A DNA stretch of 64,000 nt from Roseiarcus sp963807735 (GCA_963807735.1 CAWEDI010000018.1:62001-126000), one strand, 5' to 3'; shown: positions 35,668 to 46,635, counted from the first letter of the stretch. The notes: generated by a model not told the origin, from the sequence alone. Program-made: numbers and translations.

Positions 35668-36645
35668 TCATACGGTCTGCCGGGCCGCGGCGCGCGCGCC
35701 CGCGGCAAGCGAACGGATCGCCTCGTAGACCGTCCGCGCGGCCGGCGACAGCGGCCGCTTTCGCGCCGAAATCAGCCCGAACGGCTGCACAACCAGGGGA
35801 AAGGCGGTCGGCAGCACCGACAGAGTGCCGCCGGCCAAGCTCTCGCAGGCGAAGCGCGCGACCGGGCGACTGACCGCCGCCACCGCATCGGCCTCCGCGA
35901 CCGTCATCAGCGTCATTGTCAGCGACGTCGTCGCCAGGAGGCGCCGCGGCGGCGGCAGGTTGGCCTCCAGGAACAGGTTCTCCAGCGCACGCCGCAGCGG
36001 CGTGCCGCGCGGCTGCATCACCCATTCGCAAGCCGTCAGATCCGCCAATCGCGCGGGCCCGCGCGAAAGCAGCGGATTTTCGCGGCGGACCACCAGCCGC
36101 GCCTCCTCGACGCCGACGGCGTAAGTGTCGAACTCGTCGGGATCGAGGTCGTCGGGCACCCGCGCCACCAGAAAATCCAGCCGGCCGGCGAGGAGATCGC
36201 GCGCGAGCACGTTGGAACTGTCGATCTTCACCGAAAGCTCGATCTCAGGGGCGGTTTCGCGCACGCGCAGCACCGTCGCCGGCATGAGGTCGAAGGCGGG
36301 GCCGCTGACCGCGCCGACCGCCACCGCGCCGCGCCGGCCCGCCCGGAGATCGCCGAGTTCTCGCTCGGCCTCGGCGAGTTGCAGCAGCACCGATCGGGCG
36401 TGCCGCGCCAGGGCCAGCCCTAGCGGCGTCAGCCGCACGCCGCGCGCCAGCCGCTCGCACAACGGGGCGGCGAACGTCGCTTCGAGTTCGGCGATCATCC
36501 GCGACGCCGCCGGTTGCGAGAGATTCAGCGCGTCGGCGGCGGCGCTGAGCGAGCCGCCGTCCTCGATCGCCGCGACGAGGCGAAGCTGCGCCAGTTTCAG
36601 CCGGCTCTGCGGCGGGGCGGCGCGGGGGCGCGATTCGACTTTCAT
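35668..36645 (-). CDS. gbpR: LysR-type regulator, probably GbpR (sugar-uptake regulator)
   Basis: 325 aa. The N-terminal winged HTH reads LRLVAAIEDGGSLSAAADAL, then NLSQPAASRMIAELEATF. A LysR substrate-binding domain follows (GRRGAVAVGAVSGPAFDLMP; FLVARVPDDLD). It lies divergent from chvE-gguA-gguB, the arrangement known in Agrobacterium, where GbpR activates chvE in response to L-arabinose, D-galactose or D-fucose. The 190-bp gap with chvE would hold the shared operator; no clear palindrome was identified. GbpR assignment rests on context plus family. Confidence 0.8.
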   Translation of the reverse strand: MKVESRPRAAPPQSRLKLAQLRLVAAIEDGGSLSAAADALNLSQPAASRMIAELEATFAAPLCERLARGVRLTPLGLALARHARSVLLQLAEAERELGDLRAGRRGAVAVGAVSGPAFDLMPATVLRVRETAPEIELSVKIDSSNVLARDLLAGRLDFLVARVPDDLDPDEFDTYAVGVEEARLVVRRENPLLSRGPARLADLTACEWVMQPRGTPLRRALENLFLEANLPPPRRLLATTSLTMTLMTVAEADAVAAVSRPVARFACESLAGGTLSVLPTAFPLVVQPFGLISARKRPLSPAARTVYEAIRSLAAGARAAARQTV

Positions 36646-36835
36646 GTGAATGACGGGCTCCGGGAATTCCGTTGACCCATAGCAAAAACGAATAGCTCAC
36701 GTCATTCCGAGCATTTGACTGTCATACCAAAGTCTCTAGGAAGGCCGGCAACGGTGGGGGTTATCTCCGCCGGCGTCCGCACGTTCGCCTCAAGGGCGAA
36801 AGCGCGGCGCAGGGTCTCTCAACGGGAGGTTACGC

Positions 36836-37900
36836 ATGGGTATCAAGGCGCTCGCGACTGCGGTCGCGCTCGGCGTATTGGCGTTTACCGGCGCGGCCAG
36901 CGCGCAGGACAAGGGCACGGTCGGCATCGCCATGCCGACGAAATCTTCGGCGCGCTGGATCGCCGACGGCGACAATATCGTCAAGACTTTGCAGGCCAAA
37001 GGCTACAAGACCGACCTGCAATACGCCGACAACGACATTCCGACCCAGTTGTCGCAGGTCGAGAACATGATCACCAAGAAGGAGAAGGTTCTGGTGATCG
37101 CCGCCATCGACGGCACCACGCTTTCGGATGCGCTGCAGCAAGCCGCTGACGCCGGCATCAAGATCATTTCCTATGACCGTCTGATCGTCGGCTCGCCGAA
37201 CGTCGACTATTACGCGACCTTCGACAACTTCCAGGTCGGCGTCGAGCAGGCGACGACGATCGTGCAGGGTCTCGGCATCGACAAGGGCAAGACCGGCCCG
37301 TTCAACATCGAGCTGTTCGGCGGCTCGGCCGACGATAACAACGCCTTCTTCTTCTACAACGGCGCCATGTCCGTCCTCCAGCCCTTGATCGACAAGGGTA
37401 CGCTGGTGGTCGTGTCCAAGCAGATGGGCATGGACAAGGTCGCGACCTTGCGCTGGGACGCGGCGACCGCGCAGTCGCGCATGGAGAACCTGCTCTCCGC
37501 CTATTACACCAAGAAGCACGTCGACGCGGTGCTGTCGCCTTATGACGGCATTTCGATCGGCATCATCTCAGCGCTGAAGGGCGTCGGCTACGGCACCGGC
37601 GGCACGCCGATGCCGATCATCTCCGGCCAGGACGCGGAGATCCCGTCGGTCAAGTCGATCCTGGCCCATGAGCAATATTCGACGATCTTCAAGGACACCC
37701 GCGATCTCGCCAAGGTCACCGCCAACATGGTCGACGCGGTGCTGTCGGGCAAGACGCCGGAGGTCAACGACACCAAGACCTACAACAACAAGGTCAAGAT
37801 CGTTCCCTCCTACCTGCTGAAGCCGCTTCCGGTGACGGCCGCCAACGTCAAGTCGGCGCTGGTTGACAGCGGTTATTACAAGGCCGAGCAGCTGCAGTAA
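36836..37900 (+). CDS. chvE: Multiple sugar-binding periplasmic protein ChvE
   Basis: 354 aa. Signal peptide at residues 1-23 (MGIKALATAVALGVLAFTG then AASAQ). The mature protein has the periplasmic-binding protein I fold: GTVGIAMPTKSSARWIADGD, VLVIAAIDGTTLSDALQQAA, GIKIISYDRLI, and FGGSADDNNAFFFYNGAMSV. ChvE binds glucose, galactose, arabinose and related monosaccharides and, in Agrobacterium, also signals to VirA. ATG 36836 follows GGGAGG. It delivers sugar to the downstream GguA/GguB transporter, from which it is separated by a terminator. Confidence 0.93.
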   Translation: MGIKALATAVALGVLAFTGAASAQDKGTVGIAMPTKSSARWIADGDNIVKTLQAKGYKTDLQYADNDIPTQLSQVENMITKKEKVLVIAAIDGTTLSDALQQAADAGIKIISYDRLIVGSPNVDYYATFDNFQVGVEQATTIVQGLGIDKGKTGPFNIELFGGSADDNNAFFFYNGAMSVLQPLIDKGTLVVVSKQMGMDKVATLRWDAATAQSRMENLLSAYYTKKHVDAVLSPYDGISIGIISALKGVGYGTGGTPMPIISGQDAEIPSVKSILAHEQYSTIFKDTRDLAKVTANMVDAVLSGKTPEVNDTKTYNNKVKIVPSYLLKPLPVTAANVKSALVDSGYYKAEQLQ

Positions 37901-37917
37901 TTTCGGCGTGAATTCTG

Positions 37918-37943
37918 GGGCCTCCGTTCGCGGAGGCCCTTTT
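37918..37943 (+). terminator. Intrinsic (partial) terminator between chvE and gguA
   Basis: GGGCCTCCG TTCG CGGAGGCCC followed by TTTT: a stem of 9 bp with a UUCG-type loop, 18 nt after the chvE stop. Read-through would give more binding protein than transporter, the usual stoichiometry for such operons. Confidence 0.85.
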
Positions 37944-38003
37944 GCATCTGGCGTCCCCAAGCGGCTTGGGGCAGAGTGACGCCCGGGGAGGGCGAAGCGA
38001 CGC

Positions 38004-39535
<1,532 letters not shown>

Positions 39536-39539
<4 letters not shown>

Positions 39540-40768
39540 GCGCGCCCGCCGTCGCCCCCAATACGACCGCGACCAAGGAGATGCGGTCGGAGCTGTGGAA
39601 GGACAACCTGCGCGATTACGGGCTGCTGGTTTCGCTGCTGCTGATCGTCGGGTTCTTCTATGTCATCACCGAGGACCACGCTTCGGTGGCGCCGGTCAAC
39701 ATCACCAATCTGGTGATGCAGAACTCCTACGTCGTCATCATGGCGCTGGGGATGCTGCTGGTTATCGTCGGCGGCAATATTGATCTCTCGGTCGGCGCGA
39801 CGGTCGGCTTCGTCGGCGCCGTCGCCGGCTCGCTGATGGTCTATGCGAAATGGCCTTATCCGATCGTCATCGTCATCAGCCTGGCGATCGGCTTCGGCAT
39901 CGGCGCCATACAAGGGGTGCTGGTCGCCTACGCGAAAATCCCCTCGTTCATCGTCACCCTCGGCGGCATGCTGATCTTTCGTGGGCTCACCGGCAATCTG
40001 CTGCTCGGCCAGTTCGTCGGCCCGTTCGCGCGCGGGTTCCAGAACATCGCGTCGGGGTTCATTCCGGACTTCACCGGGCTCGGCGGTCTCGAAGCGTCGC
40101 TGCCGGATTGGGCGCATGTGAAGCTGCTGTCGCTGCTGATCGGCGTCCTCGGCGCGCTCATCATGTTCGTGATGTCGGTGCGCTCCTGGCTGCGCGCGCG
40201 GTCGGAGAACATGGAGGCGGAGCCGCTGCCGCTGCTGATCGTCAAAAACCTGATCTTCTCGGCGATCATCATCGGCATCGCCTACAACCTCGCGCTCTAC
40301 AAAGGCTTGCCGGTGATCCTGGTCATCATGGCGGCGCTGGCGCTGTTCTACGGCTTCGTGACCACCCGCACGGTGATCGGCCGGCGCATCTACGCGCTCG
40401 GCGGCAACCGGCTCGCCGCGCAGCTTTCCGGCGTCAAGACCGAGCGGCTGATCTTCCTCACCTTCGCCAACATGGGCCTGCTCGCCGGGCTCGCCGGTCT
40501 CGTCGTGGCGGCGCGGCTAAACTCGTCGACGCCGAGCGCCGGCAATTCGTTCGAGCTCGACGTGATCGCGGCCTGTTTCATCGGCGGCGTGTCGGCCTCG
40601 GGCGGCGTCGGCAAGGTGATGAACGTTGTGATCGGCGCGTTGTTCATGGGCGTCATGAACAACGGCATGTCGCTGATCGGCCTCGGCATCTTCTGGCAGC
40701 AGGTGGTCAAGGGCCTCGTGCTGCTGGCGGCGGTCGGCGTCGACGTCTATCAGAAGAGCAAGGGCTGA
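39536..40768 (+). CDS. gguB: Sugar ABC transporter permease GguB (MmsB)
   Basis: 410 aa with about ten hydrophobic segments. The CUT2 permease signature region reads VIGRRIYALGGNRLAAQLSG, then LNSSTPSAGNSFELDVIAAC and FIGGVSASGGVGKV. It also contains LGMLLVIVGGNIDLSVGATV, typical of the family. Third gene of chvE-gguA-gguB. Confidence 0.93.
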
Positions 40769-40770
40769 GC

Positions 40771-40827
40771 GGCGGCGTGGACGCCGCCGCTCCGGGCGCG
40801 CTCAGGTGGGGCGGCGTCCACGCCGCC
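40771..40827. terminator. Bidirectional inverted repeat between gguB and the YidB gene
   Basis: GGCGGCGTGGACGCCGCC (40771-40788) and its inverted counterpart GGCGGCGTCCACGCCGCC (40810-40827) can form two small hairpins or one long stem with a 21-nt loop. It lies between two convergent genes. Confidence 0.65.
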
Positions 40828-40840
40828 CTTGTTCAGCGCC

Positions 40841-41302
40841 TCAGCGCCCGTATTGCGCCTCTTGCGGCGTCGGCAGCCGGCCGTTCGGCGTCAGATTGTT
40901 GACCAGCTTCGGTAGCACCTGAGAAAGCTGGTCGATGAGCTGCTGCTGCGTCAGACCCGTGCGGGCGCTGAGTTGATTCAGCACATCCGGCCCGAGCGCC
41001 GCGCCGAGATGGGAGGGGTCGATCGGCTGGTTGGCGCCGGGGCCGACCCAGGAATTGACCTGCGCGCCCGCCCCGCCGCTCGCCAGCTTGCCGACGAGCC
41101 CGCTGAGGCCGCCCAGCAAGCCGCCGCCTTCGAGAAACCCTCCCGAGCCGGCCTGCGGCGCGGGGACGGGTGCCGGCGCGGTCGGCGCGGAGCTTCCGCC
41201 GAAAAAGTGATGCAGCAGCAGCGCGCCGGCGGCGATCGCGATCGGCGTCGCCAGATCGCCGCCCGGCACCGCGTCCTTCAGCGCATCATCGAAAAAGCTC
41301 AT
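40841..41302 (-). CDS. YidB family protein (DUF937)
   Basis: 153 aa. N-terminal LATPIAIAAGALLLHHFFGG, a Pro/Gly-rich linker, then GGLLGGLSGLVGKLASGG, VNSWVGPGANQPIDPSHLGA, LNQLSARTGLTQQQLIDQLS, LPKLVNNLTPNGRLP. This is the DUF937 domain. It is widespread in Proteobacteria with no assigned role. Confidence 0.88.
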   Translation of the reverse strand: MSFFDDALKDAVPGGDLATPIAIAAGALLLHHFFGGSSAPTAPAPVPAPQAGSGGFLEGGGLLGGLSGLVGKLASGGAGAQVNSWVGPGANQPIDPSHLGAALGPDVLNQLSARTGLTQQQLIDQLSQVLPKLVNNLTPNGRLPTPQEAQYGR

Positions 41303-41412
41303 GGGTTCCTCCTCACTTTTGGGGCTTCTCCTTAGCGCCTTGCGTTTTTCACGTCCATGACGTCAAACCTGCCGCTAGGGCGCCCGCGGCGCTCGTCACT
41401 GAGGGAAACGCC

Positions 41413-41667
41413 ATGGGTTGGATTGCCTGGATCATTCTCGGACTCATCAGCGGCTTTGTCGCCTCGAAGCTCGTCAACCACAGCGGGTCGGGCATCCTGA
41501 TCGATCTCGTGATCGGAATCGTCGGCGCGATTATCGGCGGCTTCATCGGCGCCAAACTCGGTCTCGGCGGGATCGAAGGATTCTGGAGCCCGTGGAGCTG
41601 GTTGCTCTCGATATTGGGCGCCGTGGTAGTACTGTTGATCTACAACGCCGTATCACGGCGCGCTTAA
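41413..41667 (+). CDS. GlsB/YeaQ/YmgE family membrane protein
   Basis: 84 aa with three hydrophobic helices: MGWIAWIILGLISGFVASKL, GIVGAIIGGFIGAKLGLGG, and WSWLLSILGAVVVLLIYNAV. This is the small transglycosylase-associated/stress membrane family. The ATG 41413 start gives exactly the family N-terminus. It overlaps the convergent moaE gene by 4 nt. Confidence 0.88.
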   Translation: MGWIAWIILGLISGFVASKLVNHSGSGILIDLVIGIVGAIIGGFIGAKLGLGGIEGFWSPWSWLLSILGAVVVLLIYNAVSRRA

Positions 41668-42119
41668 CGCGCCCTCCAACGGGCGGCGGAGGCGTCGTCG
41701 GTATCCTTCGCCTCCACCCAGCCTTCGATCGTCCCATCGCTCCGCCGAGCGCGCTTCCAGAACGGCGCGCGCGTTTTCAAATAATCCATCAGGAATTCCG
41801 CGGCCGCGAAGGCGTCGCCGCGATGCGTCGAGGCGGTCGCCGTCATCACGATCTGCTCACCCGGACGGATGGCGCCGAAGCGGTGGATGACGCGCACGCC
41901 CAACAGCGGCCATCGCGCGCGCGCGTCTTCAACGACGCGCGCGATCTCCGCCTCCGCCATGCCGGGATAGTGTTCGATCTCCAGCGCCGCCAGCCGGCCG
42001 CCCTCATCCCGGCAGAGGCCGACGAACGTCACGACGGCGCCGACGTCTCCGCGTCCGTGCGTCAAGGCGCGCGCCTCGGCGCTCGCGTCGAAATCTTCGG
42101 CCTGGACGCGGACCTCCAC
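41664..42119 (-). CDS. moaE: Molybdopterin synthase catalytic subunit MoaE
   Basis: 151 aa. Motifs: VGAVVTFVGLCRDEGG, LEIEHYPGMAEAEIARVVED, VIHRFGAIRPGEQIVMTATA, and catalytic-lysine region FLMDYLKTRAPFWKRA. It converts precursor Z to molybdopterin using MoaD thiocarboxylate. Third gene of pgsA-moaD-moaE. Confidence 0.94.
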   Translation of the reverse strand: MEVRVQAEDFDASAEARALTHGRGDVGAVVTFVGLCRDEGGRLAALEIEHYPGMAEAEIARVVEDARARWPLLGVRVIHRFGAIRPGEQIVMTATASTHRGDAFAAAEFLMDYLKTRAPFWKRARRSDGTIEGWVEAKDTDDASAARWRAR

Positions 42120-42123
42120 GCCG

Positions 42124-42375
42124 TCAGCCCCCGGTCATCGGCGGGAAGAACGCGATCTCGCGCGCCCCATCGAGCCGCGCGTTGGGTTTGACGTGGGCGC
42201 GATCCAGCGCCGCGCGGATCACTTTTTTGTTCTCGAACGCATGGGCGTAGCCTTCGTCGCGCTCGGCCAGCCAGTCGATTAACTCGCCGACCGTGGCGAC
42301 GCCGGGCGGCGGATCGATCTCCTCCTCGGCCTTGCCGATCCGCTCGCGCACCCAGGCGAAATAAACCGCTTTCAT
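42124..42375 (-). CDS. moaD: Molybdopterin synthase sulfur-carrier subunit MoaD
   Basis: 83 aa ubiquitin-like protein: MKAVYFAWVRERIGKAEEEI, then VATVGELIDWLAERDEGYAH and EIAFFPPMTGG. The C-terminal Gly-Gly is the site of thiocarboxylation. ATG 42375 lies 5 nt after the pgsA stop. A longer open frame exists but is not conserved. Confidence 0.93.
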   Translation of the reverse strand: MKAVYFAWVRERIGKAEEEIDPPPGVATVGELIDWLAERDEGYAHAFENKKVIRAALDRAHVKPNARLDGAREIAFFPPMTGG

Positions 42376-42380
42376 GGCGT

Positions 42381-42974
42381 TCAAACGCCTCCGACGTGCT
42401 CGTAGCTCGCCTTCATATAGTCCCAGCCGGTGTAGAGCGTCAGCACCGCGGCGACCCACAGCAGCACGATGCCGATGAAATGCGCGCCCGGCAGCGCCTG
42501 TTCGCCGGCGGGCCCGGCGATGAGGAAGCCGAGCGCGACGAGTTGGGCCGCGGTCTTCCACTTCGCCACCGCCGTCACCGGCACCGGCACGCGCAACTCC
42601 GCCAGATATTCGCGCAAGCCGGAGACGAGGATCTCGCGGCAGAGAATGACGATCGCGGCGCACAGGCTAATCCCGGCGATGGTCCCGTTCGCCGAGAGCA
42701 TCAGCAGCGCGGCGGCGACTAGCAGCTTGTCGGCGATCGGATCGAGCATCCGACCGAGCGAGGATTGCTGCGACCAGGCGCGGGCGAGATAGCCGTCGAA
42801 GAAATCGGTGATCGCGGCGACGACGAACACGCCGAGCGCCGTCCAGGCCGCCCAATTCTGCTCTGACCAGAACAGCAGCGCCACGACCACGGGCACGGCC
42901 GCGACGCGGCCGTAGGTGAGCAAGTTCGGCAGGTTTAAAGGACCGCCGGCGGCAGTCATTTTCGCATCGGCCAT
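42381..42974 (-). CDS. pgsA: CDP-diacylglycerol-glycerol-3-phosphate 3-phosphatidyltransferase
   Basis: 197 aa with about four hydrophobic segments. CDP-alcohol phosphotransferase motif: DFFDGYLARAWSQQSSLGRM then LDPIADKLL, giving DG-x2-AR-x8-G-x3-D-x3-D. It makes phosphatidylglycerophosphate in the inner membrane. The pgsA-moaD-moaE order is common in Rhizobiales, where uvrC usually precedes it; uvrC is not here. Confidence 0.93.
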   Translation of the reverse strand: MADAKMTAAGGPLNLPNLLTYGRVAAVPVVVALLFWSEQNWAAWTALGVFVVAAITDFFDGYLARAWSQQSSLGRMLDPIADKLLVAAALLMLSANGTIAGISLCAAIVILCREILVSGLREYLAELRVPVPVTAVAKWKTAAQLVALGFLIAGPAGEQALPGAHFIGIVLLWVAAVLTLYTGWDYMKASYEHVGGV

Positions 42975-43093
42975 GGGACGCCCAAGTGACAGTTTACCCC
43001 CTCGCCCGTCAATAGAGCGGCGCCGTCCGGCGAAAGCTCGTGGCGGCGGGGCGCCCGATTGCGCTACACGCAGGGCAACGCAAAGGAGGCCGC

Positions 43094-43723
43094 ATGCCGA
43101 ACGTTCACGTCGTCGCTCACCCGCTGGTGCAGCACAAACTGACCCTGATGCGCGACAAGGAGGTGTCGACTAAGGGGTTTCGTCAGCTTCTCAACGAAAT
43201 CGGCATGTTGCTCGCCTACGAGGTGACGCGCGACCTGCCGATCGAACTCGTCGAGGTCGAGACGCCGCTCGCCAAGATGATGGCGCCGTCGATCGCCGGC
43301 AAGAAGCTGGTGTTTGCGCCGATCCTGCGCGCCGGCGTCGGCTTTCTCGACGGGATGCTCAATCTCGTGCCGAGCGCCCGCGTCGCCCATATCGGGCTCT
43401 ATCGCAATCCAGAGACGCTGCAGGCGGTCGAATATTACTTCAAGGCGCCGACCGACGTCGCCGACCGGCTGGTCATCGTCATGGACCCGATGCTGGCGAC
43501 CGCCAATTCCGCGGTCGCGGCGATCGACCGGCTCAAGGCGCGCGGCGTCAGGGACATCCGCTTCGTTTGCCTGCTGGCGGCGCCGGAAGGGGTCGAGCGG
43601 CTCTCCACGGCGCATCCCGACGTCCAGATTTGGACCGCGGCGATCGACGAGAAGCTCAACGATCACGGCTATATCGTGCCCGGTCTCGGCGACGCCGGCG
43701 ATCGCATGTTCGGGACCAAATAG
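43094..43723 (+). CDS. upp: Uracil phosphoribosyltransferase
   Basis: 209 aa. Motifs: VHVVAHPLVQHKLTLMRDKE, LVFAPILRAGVGFLDGMLNL, the PRPP site VIVMDPMLATANSAVAAIDR, and the uracil loop DHGYIVPGLGDAGDRMFGTK at the C-terminus. It salvages uracil to UMP. ATG 43094 follows AAAGGAGG; an upstream in-frame extension is rejected. Confidence 0.96.
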   Translation: MPNVHVVAHPLVQHKLTLMRDKEVSTKGFRQLLNEIGMLLAYEVTRDLPIELVEVETPLAKMMAPSIAGKKLVFAPILRAGVGFLDGMLNLVPSARVAHIGLYRNPETLQAVEYYFKAPTDVADRLVIVMDPMLATANSAVAAIDRLKARGVRDIRFVCLLAAPEGVERLSTAHPDVQIWTAAIDEKLNDHGYIVPGLGDAGDRMFGTK

Positions 43724-43830
43724 CCGCGCGGGAATTTTGCGTCGCTCGCGCTTATTTCATCCGGGGCCGATGGCGGCGGCTTGCCGGCGCCGAACGGGCC
43801 GGGTTAAGCCGTTTGCACACGGAGGCCCTC

Positions 43831-44121
43831 ATGCTGTTTGTCGCGACGTTGACCGACAAGCCGGATTCCAACGCCCTGCGGCTTGAGACGCGTCCCGCGC
43901 ATCTCACCTACCTCACTGGCCTCGGCTCCAAAGTGAAGGCGGGCGGCGCGCTGCTGACCGCCGATCGCAAGGGCGTCATCGGCTCGCTGCTGATTTTGGA
44001 GGGCGAGGACGAGGCCGAGATCGAGGCGCTGCTGGCGCAAGATCCCTACGCGCTCGCCGGGTTGTTCGCCAGCATCGACATCAAGCCGTGGCGCCAGGCG
44101 GTCGGCATTCCGTTCGGCTGA
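43831..44121 (+). CDS. YciI family protein
   Basis: 96 aa ferredoxin-like fold protein: MLFVATLTDKPDSNALRLET, then LTYLTGLGSKVKAGGALLTA, and IEALLAQDPYALAGLFASID. The conserved RxxHLxYL-type region (TRPAHLTYL) and DPYALAGLF identify YciI. Some members are dehalogenase-like or accessory proteins; the role here is unknown. ATG 43831 follows GGAGG. Confidence 0.88.
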   Translation: MLFVATLTDKPDSNALRLETRPAHLTYLTGLGSKVKAGGALLTADRKGVIGSLLILEGEDEAEIEALLAQDPYALAGLFASIDIKPWRQAVGIPFG

Positions 44122-44235
44122 GGTCGTGCAGGACCCAGCGACGAAGGCAGGCACAACCCTGTCATGAGCGTCAAATCGGCCCATTCCGTCATAACTGCAC
44201 GCTTTGCACAAAATCTTTGTTGTTCTGAAAGAGTG

Positions 44236-44281
44236 TCGCCGCGTCCCGACGGAGATGCCCGGGACAAGCCCGGGCAAGACG
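44236..44281. repeat. Dispersed GC-palindrome repeat (second copy)
   Basis: Contains GATGCCCGGGACAAGCCCGG then GCAAGACG, the same core as the element at 7750-7788, in the same orientation. It lies between convergent YciI and aapM genes. Confidence 0.7.
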
Positions 44282-44350
44282 CGGAAAGCGCCAATCAAAC
44301 CCTTAAGTCCAGCGTCTGCGGGAATGAGCCCGGCCAATGACGGCGTCGGG

Positions 44351-45475
44351 CTACCGCCGTCGTCCCGCCGCCAGCCTTCGCTCCATCGCCGCCGAGTAGC
44401 GCGACATCGCGTAGCAGAACACGAAATAGAACAGCCCGGCGAACGCGTAGCCGGTCGGGAAGATCGTCGGCCCGGCCCAGGCGGGGTCCTTCATCGCGTG
44501 ATCCAGCGCTTCGAGGAAATCGTTGATGCCGACGATCGAAACCAGCGTCGTGTCCTTGAACAGGCCGATGAAGTTGTTGACGATGCCGGGGATGACCAGC
44601 ACCAGCGCCTGCGGCAGCACAACCAGCGCCATCATGCGCCGGTAATCGAGCCCGAGCGCCATCGCGCCCTCATATTGTCCGCGCGGCAAAGTTTGCAGGC
44701 CGCCCCGCACCTCCTCGGCCATGTAGGCGGCCGAGAACAGCGCGATGCCGACCAGCGGGCGCAGGAAACGGTCCGGCTCGGTTCCCGGTGGCAGGAACAG
44801 CGGCAGCATGTTGTTGGCCATGAACAGCACGGTGATGAACGGCACGCCGCGCACCACCTCGATGAACACGACGCTGGCGGCGCGCACGAACGGCAGAGGC
44901 GAGCGCCGCCCCAGCGCCAGCAGCACGCCGAGCGGCAACGAAACGACGATGCCGACGATCGCCGTCACCAACGAGACGAACACGCCGCCCCACAGCAGCG
45001 TATCGACGTGTTCGAGCCCCAGCGCCGGCGAGCCCGACAGCAGCAAAAAAGCCGCCACGGGATAAACCAGGAAAAACAGCGCCGAGCCGAGCCCGCGCCG
45101 CGGCGCGCCGGGCCACAGCAGCCAGGCGATCAGCACGGCGCCGAGAGCTTCGGTCAGATCGACGCGCCAGCGTTGCGTCTCCGGATAGGAGCCGTAGAGC
45201 AGATAATCGAGCTTGCGCGCGATGAACGCCCAGCAGGCGCCGTCCTGATGCTGACGACAGAGTTCGCCGTCCGGGGCGCTCCACACCGCGTTGACGGTCG
45301 CCCAGGCGATCAACGGCGGAAAAAACCAGAGCGCGAACGCGAGCAGCACGAGCGTCACCGCCGCATTGGCCGGCGACGAGAACAGGTTTTCGCGCGCCCA
45401 CGCCAAAGGCCCGCTCGCCAGCAGCGGCGGCGGCAGGTGCGGCTCGGCGTCCACGCGAATGTAGGCGAGGCTCAT
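44351..45475 (-). CDS. aapM: General L-amino acid ABC transporter permease AapM
   Basis: 374 aa. PAAT-type permease with the long N-terminal region typical of AapM (PLAWARENLFSSPANAAVTL) and a C-terminal transport core: GGVFVSLVTAIVGIVVSLPL, VVFIEVVRGVPFITVLFMAN, and EEVRGGLQTLPRGQYEGAMA then LGL (the EAA loop). ATG 45475 lies 2 nt after the aapQ stop. Confidence 0.92.
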   Translation of the reverse strand: MSLAYIRVDAEPHLPPPLLASGPLAWARENLFSSPANAAVTLVLLAFALWFFPPLIAWATVNAVWSAPDGELCRQHQDGACWAFIARKLDYLLYGSYPETQRWRVDLTEALGAVLIAWLLWPGAPRRGLGSALFFLVYPVAAFLLLSGSPALGLEHVDTLLWGGVFVSLVTAIVGIVVSLPLGVLLALGRRSPLPFVRAASVVFIEVVRGVPFITVLFMANNMLPLFLPPGTEPDRFLRPLVGIALFSAAYMAEEVRGGLQTLPRGQYEGAMALGLDYRRMMALVVLPQALVLVIPGIVNNFIGLFKDTTLVSIVGINDFLEALDHAMKDPAWAGPTIFPTGYAFAGLFYFVFCYAMSRYSAAMERRLAAGRRR

Positions 45476-45477
45476 GC

Positions 45478-46635
45478 TCAGCGCTCCCTTAGCGCGAGGC
45501 GGGCGTTGAACGCGTTGGCGGCTAGCGAGAGCGCCAGCGAGATGACCAGATAGACCGCCATCGTCACCGCCATCACCTGCATCGCGGCCTGGGTCTGGTT
45601 GAGCACCGTGCCGGCGAACACCAGCACGAGGTCGGGATAGCCGATGAACACGGCGAGCGACGAGTTCTTGACGATGTTGAGCCATTGGCTGGTCAGCGGC
45701 GGAATGATGAGCCGCATCGCCTGCGGAACGACGACGAGATGCAGCGTCCGCCCGCCCGTCAGGCCGAGCGCCGACGCGGCCTCGGTCTGGCCGCGCGAGA
45801 CGGCGTTGACGCCGGCGCGCACGATCTCGGCGATGAAGCCGGCCGTGTAGGTCACGAGCCCGAACACCAACGCGACGAACTCAGGATAGAGCTGAACGCC
45901 GCCGCGCAGGTTGAAGCCTTTCAACTCGGCGTAGCTGAACGTGATCGGACGGCCGAGCGCGAAATAGACGAGGATCGGCGGGACGAGAATCGCAAACGTC
46001 GCCACCAGTCCGACCGGCGAGATTTGTCCGGTCGCGGCCTGCCGCCGGCGCGCGTAGACGGCGAAGGCGATCGCAGCGGCCAAGCCAGCCAGCAACGCCA
46101 GCGGGATCGCGAAGGCGCCGGCGCCGAATTCGGGGCGCGGCAGATAGGCGCCGCGGTTGTTGAGGAAAGCGACCCCGGCGAGCGACAGCGATTGCCGCGG
46201 ACCAGGGAGCGCTTTTAGCACCGCGTTGTACCAGAACAGCAGTTGCAGCAGCAGCGGCGTGTTGCGCATCAGCTCGACGTAGACCAGCGCCAGCCGCGAC
46301 AGGATCCAGTTCGGCGACAGCCGCGCGACGCCGACGAGAAAGCCGAGCGGCGTCGCCAGCGCGATCGACAGCGCGCCGACCAGCAGCGTGTTGAGGAGGC
46401 CGACCCAGAACGCCTGGCCATAGGTGGAGAGCGCCGAATAAGGGATCAGCGATTGATTGATGTCGAAGCCGGCGGTCTGGTTCCAGAACCCGAAGCCGAT
46501 CGGGATGCCGCGCGCCGCCATGTTGGCGACGGCGTTGCGCCAGGCGATGGCGAACAGCGCAGCGAGCGCGATAAACAGCGCCGCCTGATAGACCATGCCC
46601 CTCGCCCGCGGATCTCTCCAGATCGCGTTCGCCAT
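45478..46635 (-). CDS. aapQ: General L-amino acid ABC transporter permease AapQ
   Basis: 385 aa. The N-terminal helix and periplasmic loop are AapQ-like (PIGFGFWNQTAGFDINQSLI). The core has LALVYVELMRNTPLLLQLLF and IVRAGVNAVSRGQTEAASAL then GL (EAA loop). With AapM it forms a broad-specificity amino-acid uptake channel. Neither the binding protein AapJ nor the ATPase AapP is adjacent, so these must be elsewhere or lost. Confidence 0.92.
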   Translation of the reverse strand: MANAIWRDPRARGMVYQAALFIALAALFAIAWRNAVANMAARGIPIGFGFWNQTAGFDINQSLIPYSALSTYGQAFWVGLLNTLLVGALSIALATPLGFLVGVARLSPNWILSRLALVYVELMRNTPLLLQLLFWYNAVLKALPGPRQSLSLAGVAFLNNRGAYLPRPEFGAGAFAIPLALLAGLAAAIAFAVYARRRQAATGQISPVGLVATFAILVPPILVYFALGRPITFSYAELKGFNLRGGVQLYPEFVALVFGLVTYTAGFIAEIVRAGVNAVSRGQTEAASALGLTGGRTLHLVVVPQAMRLIIPPLTSQWLNIVKNSSLAVFIGYPDLVLVFAGTVLNQTQAAMQVMAVTMAVYLVISLALSLAANAFNARLALRER

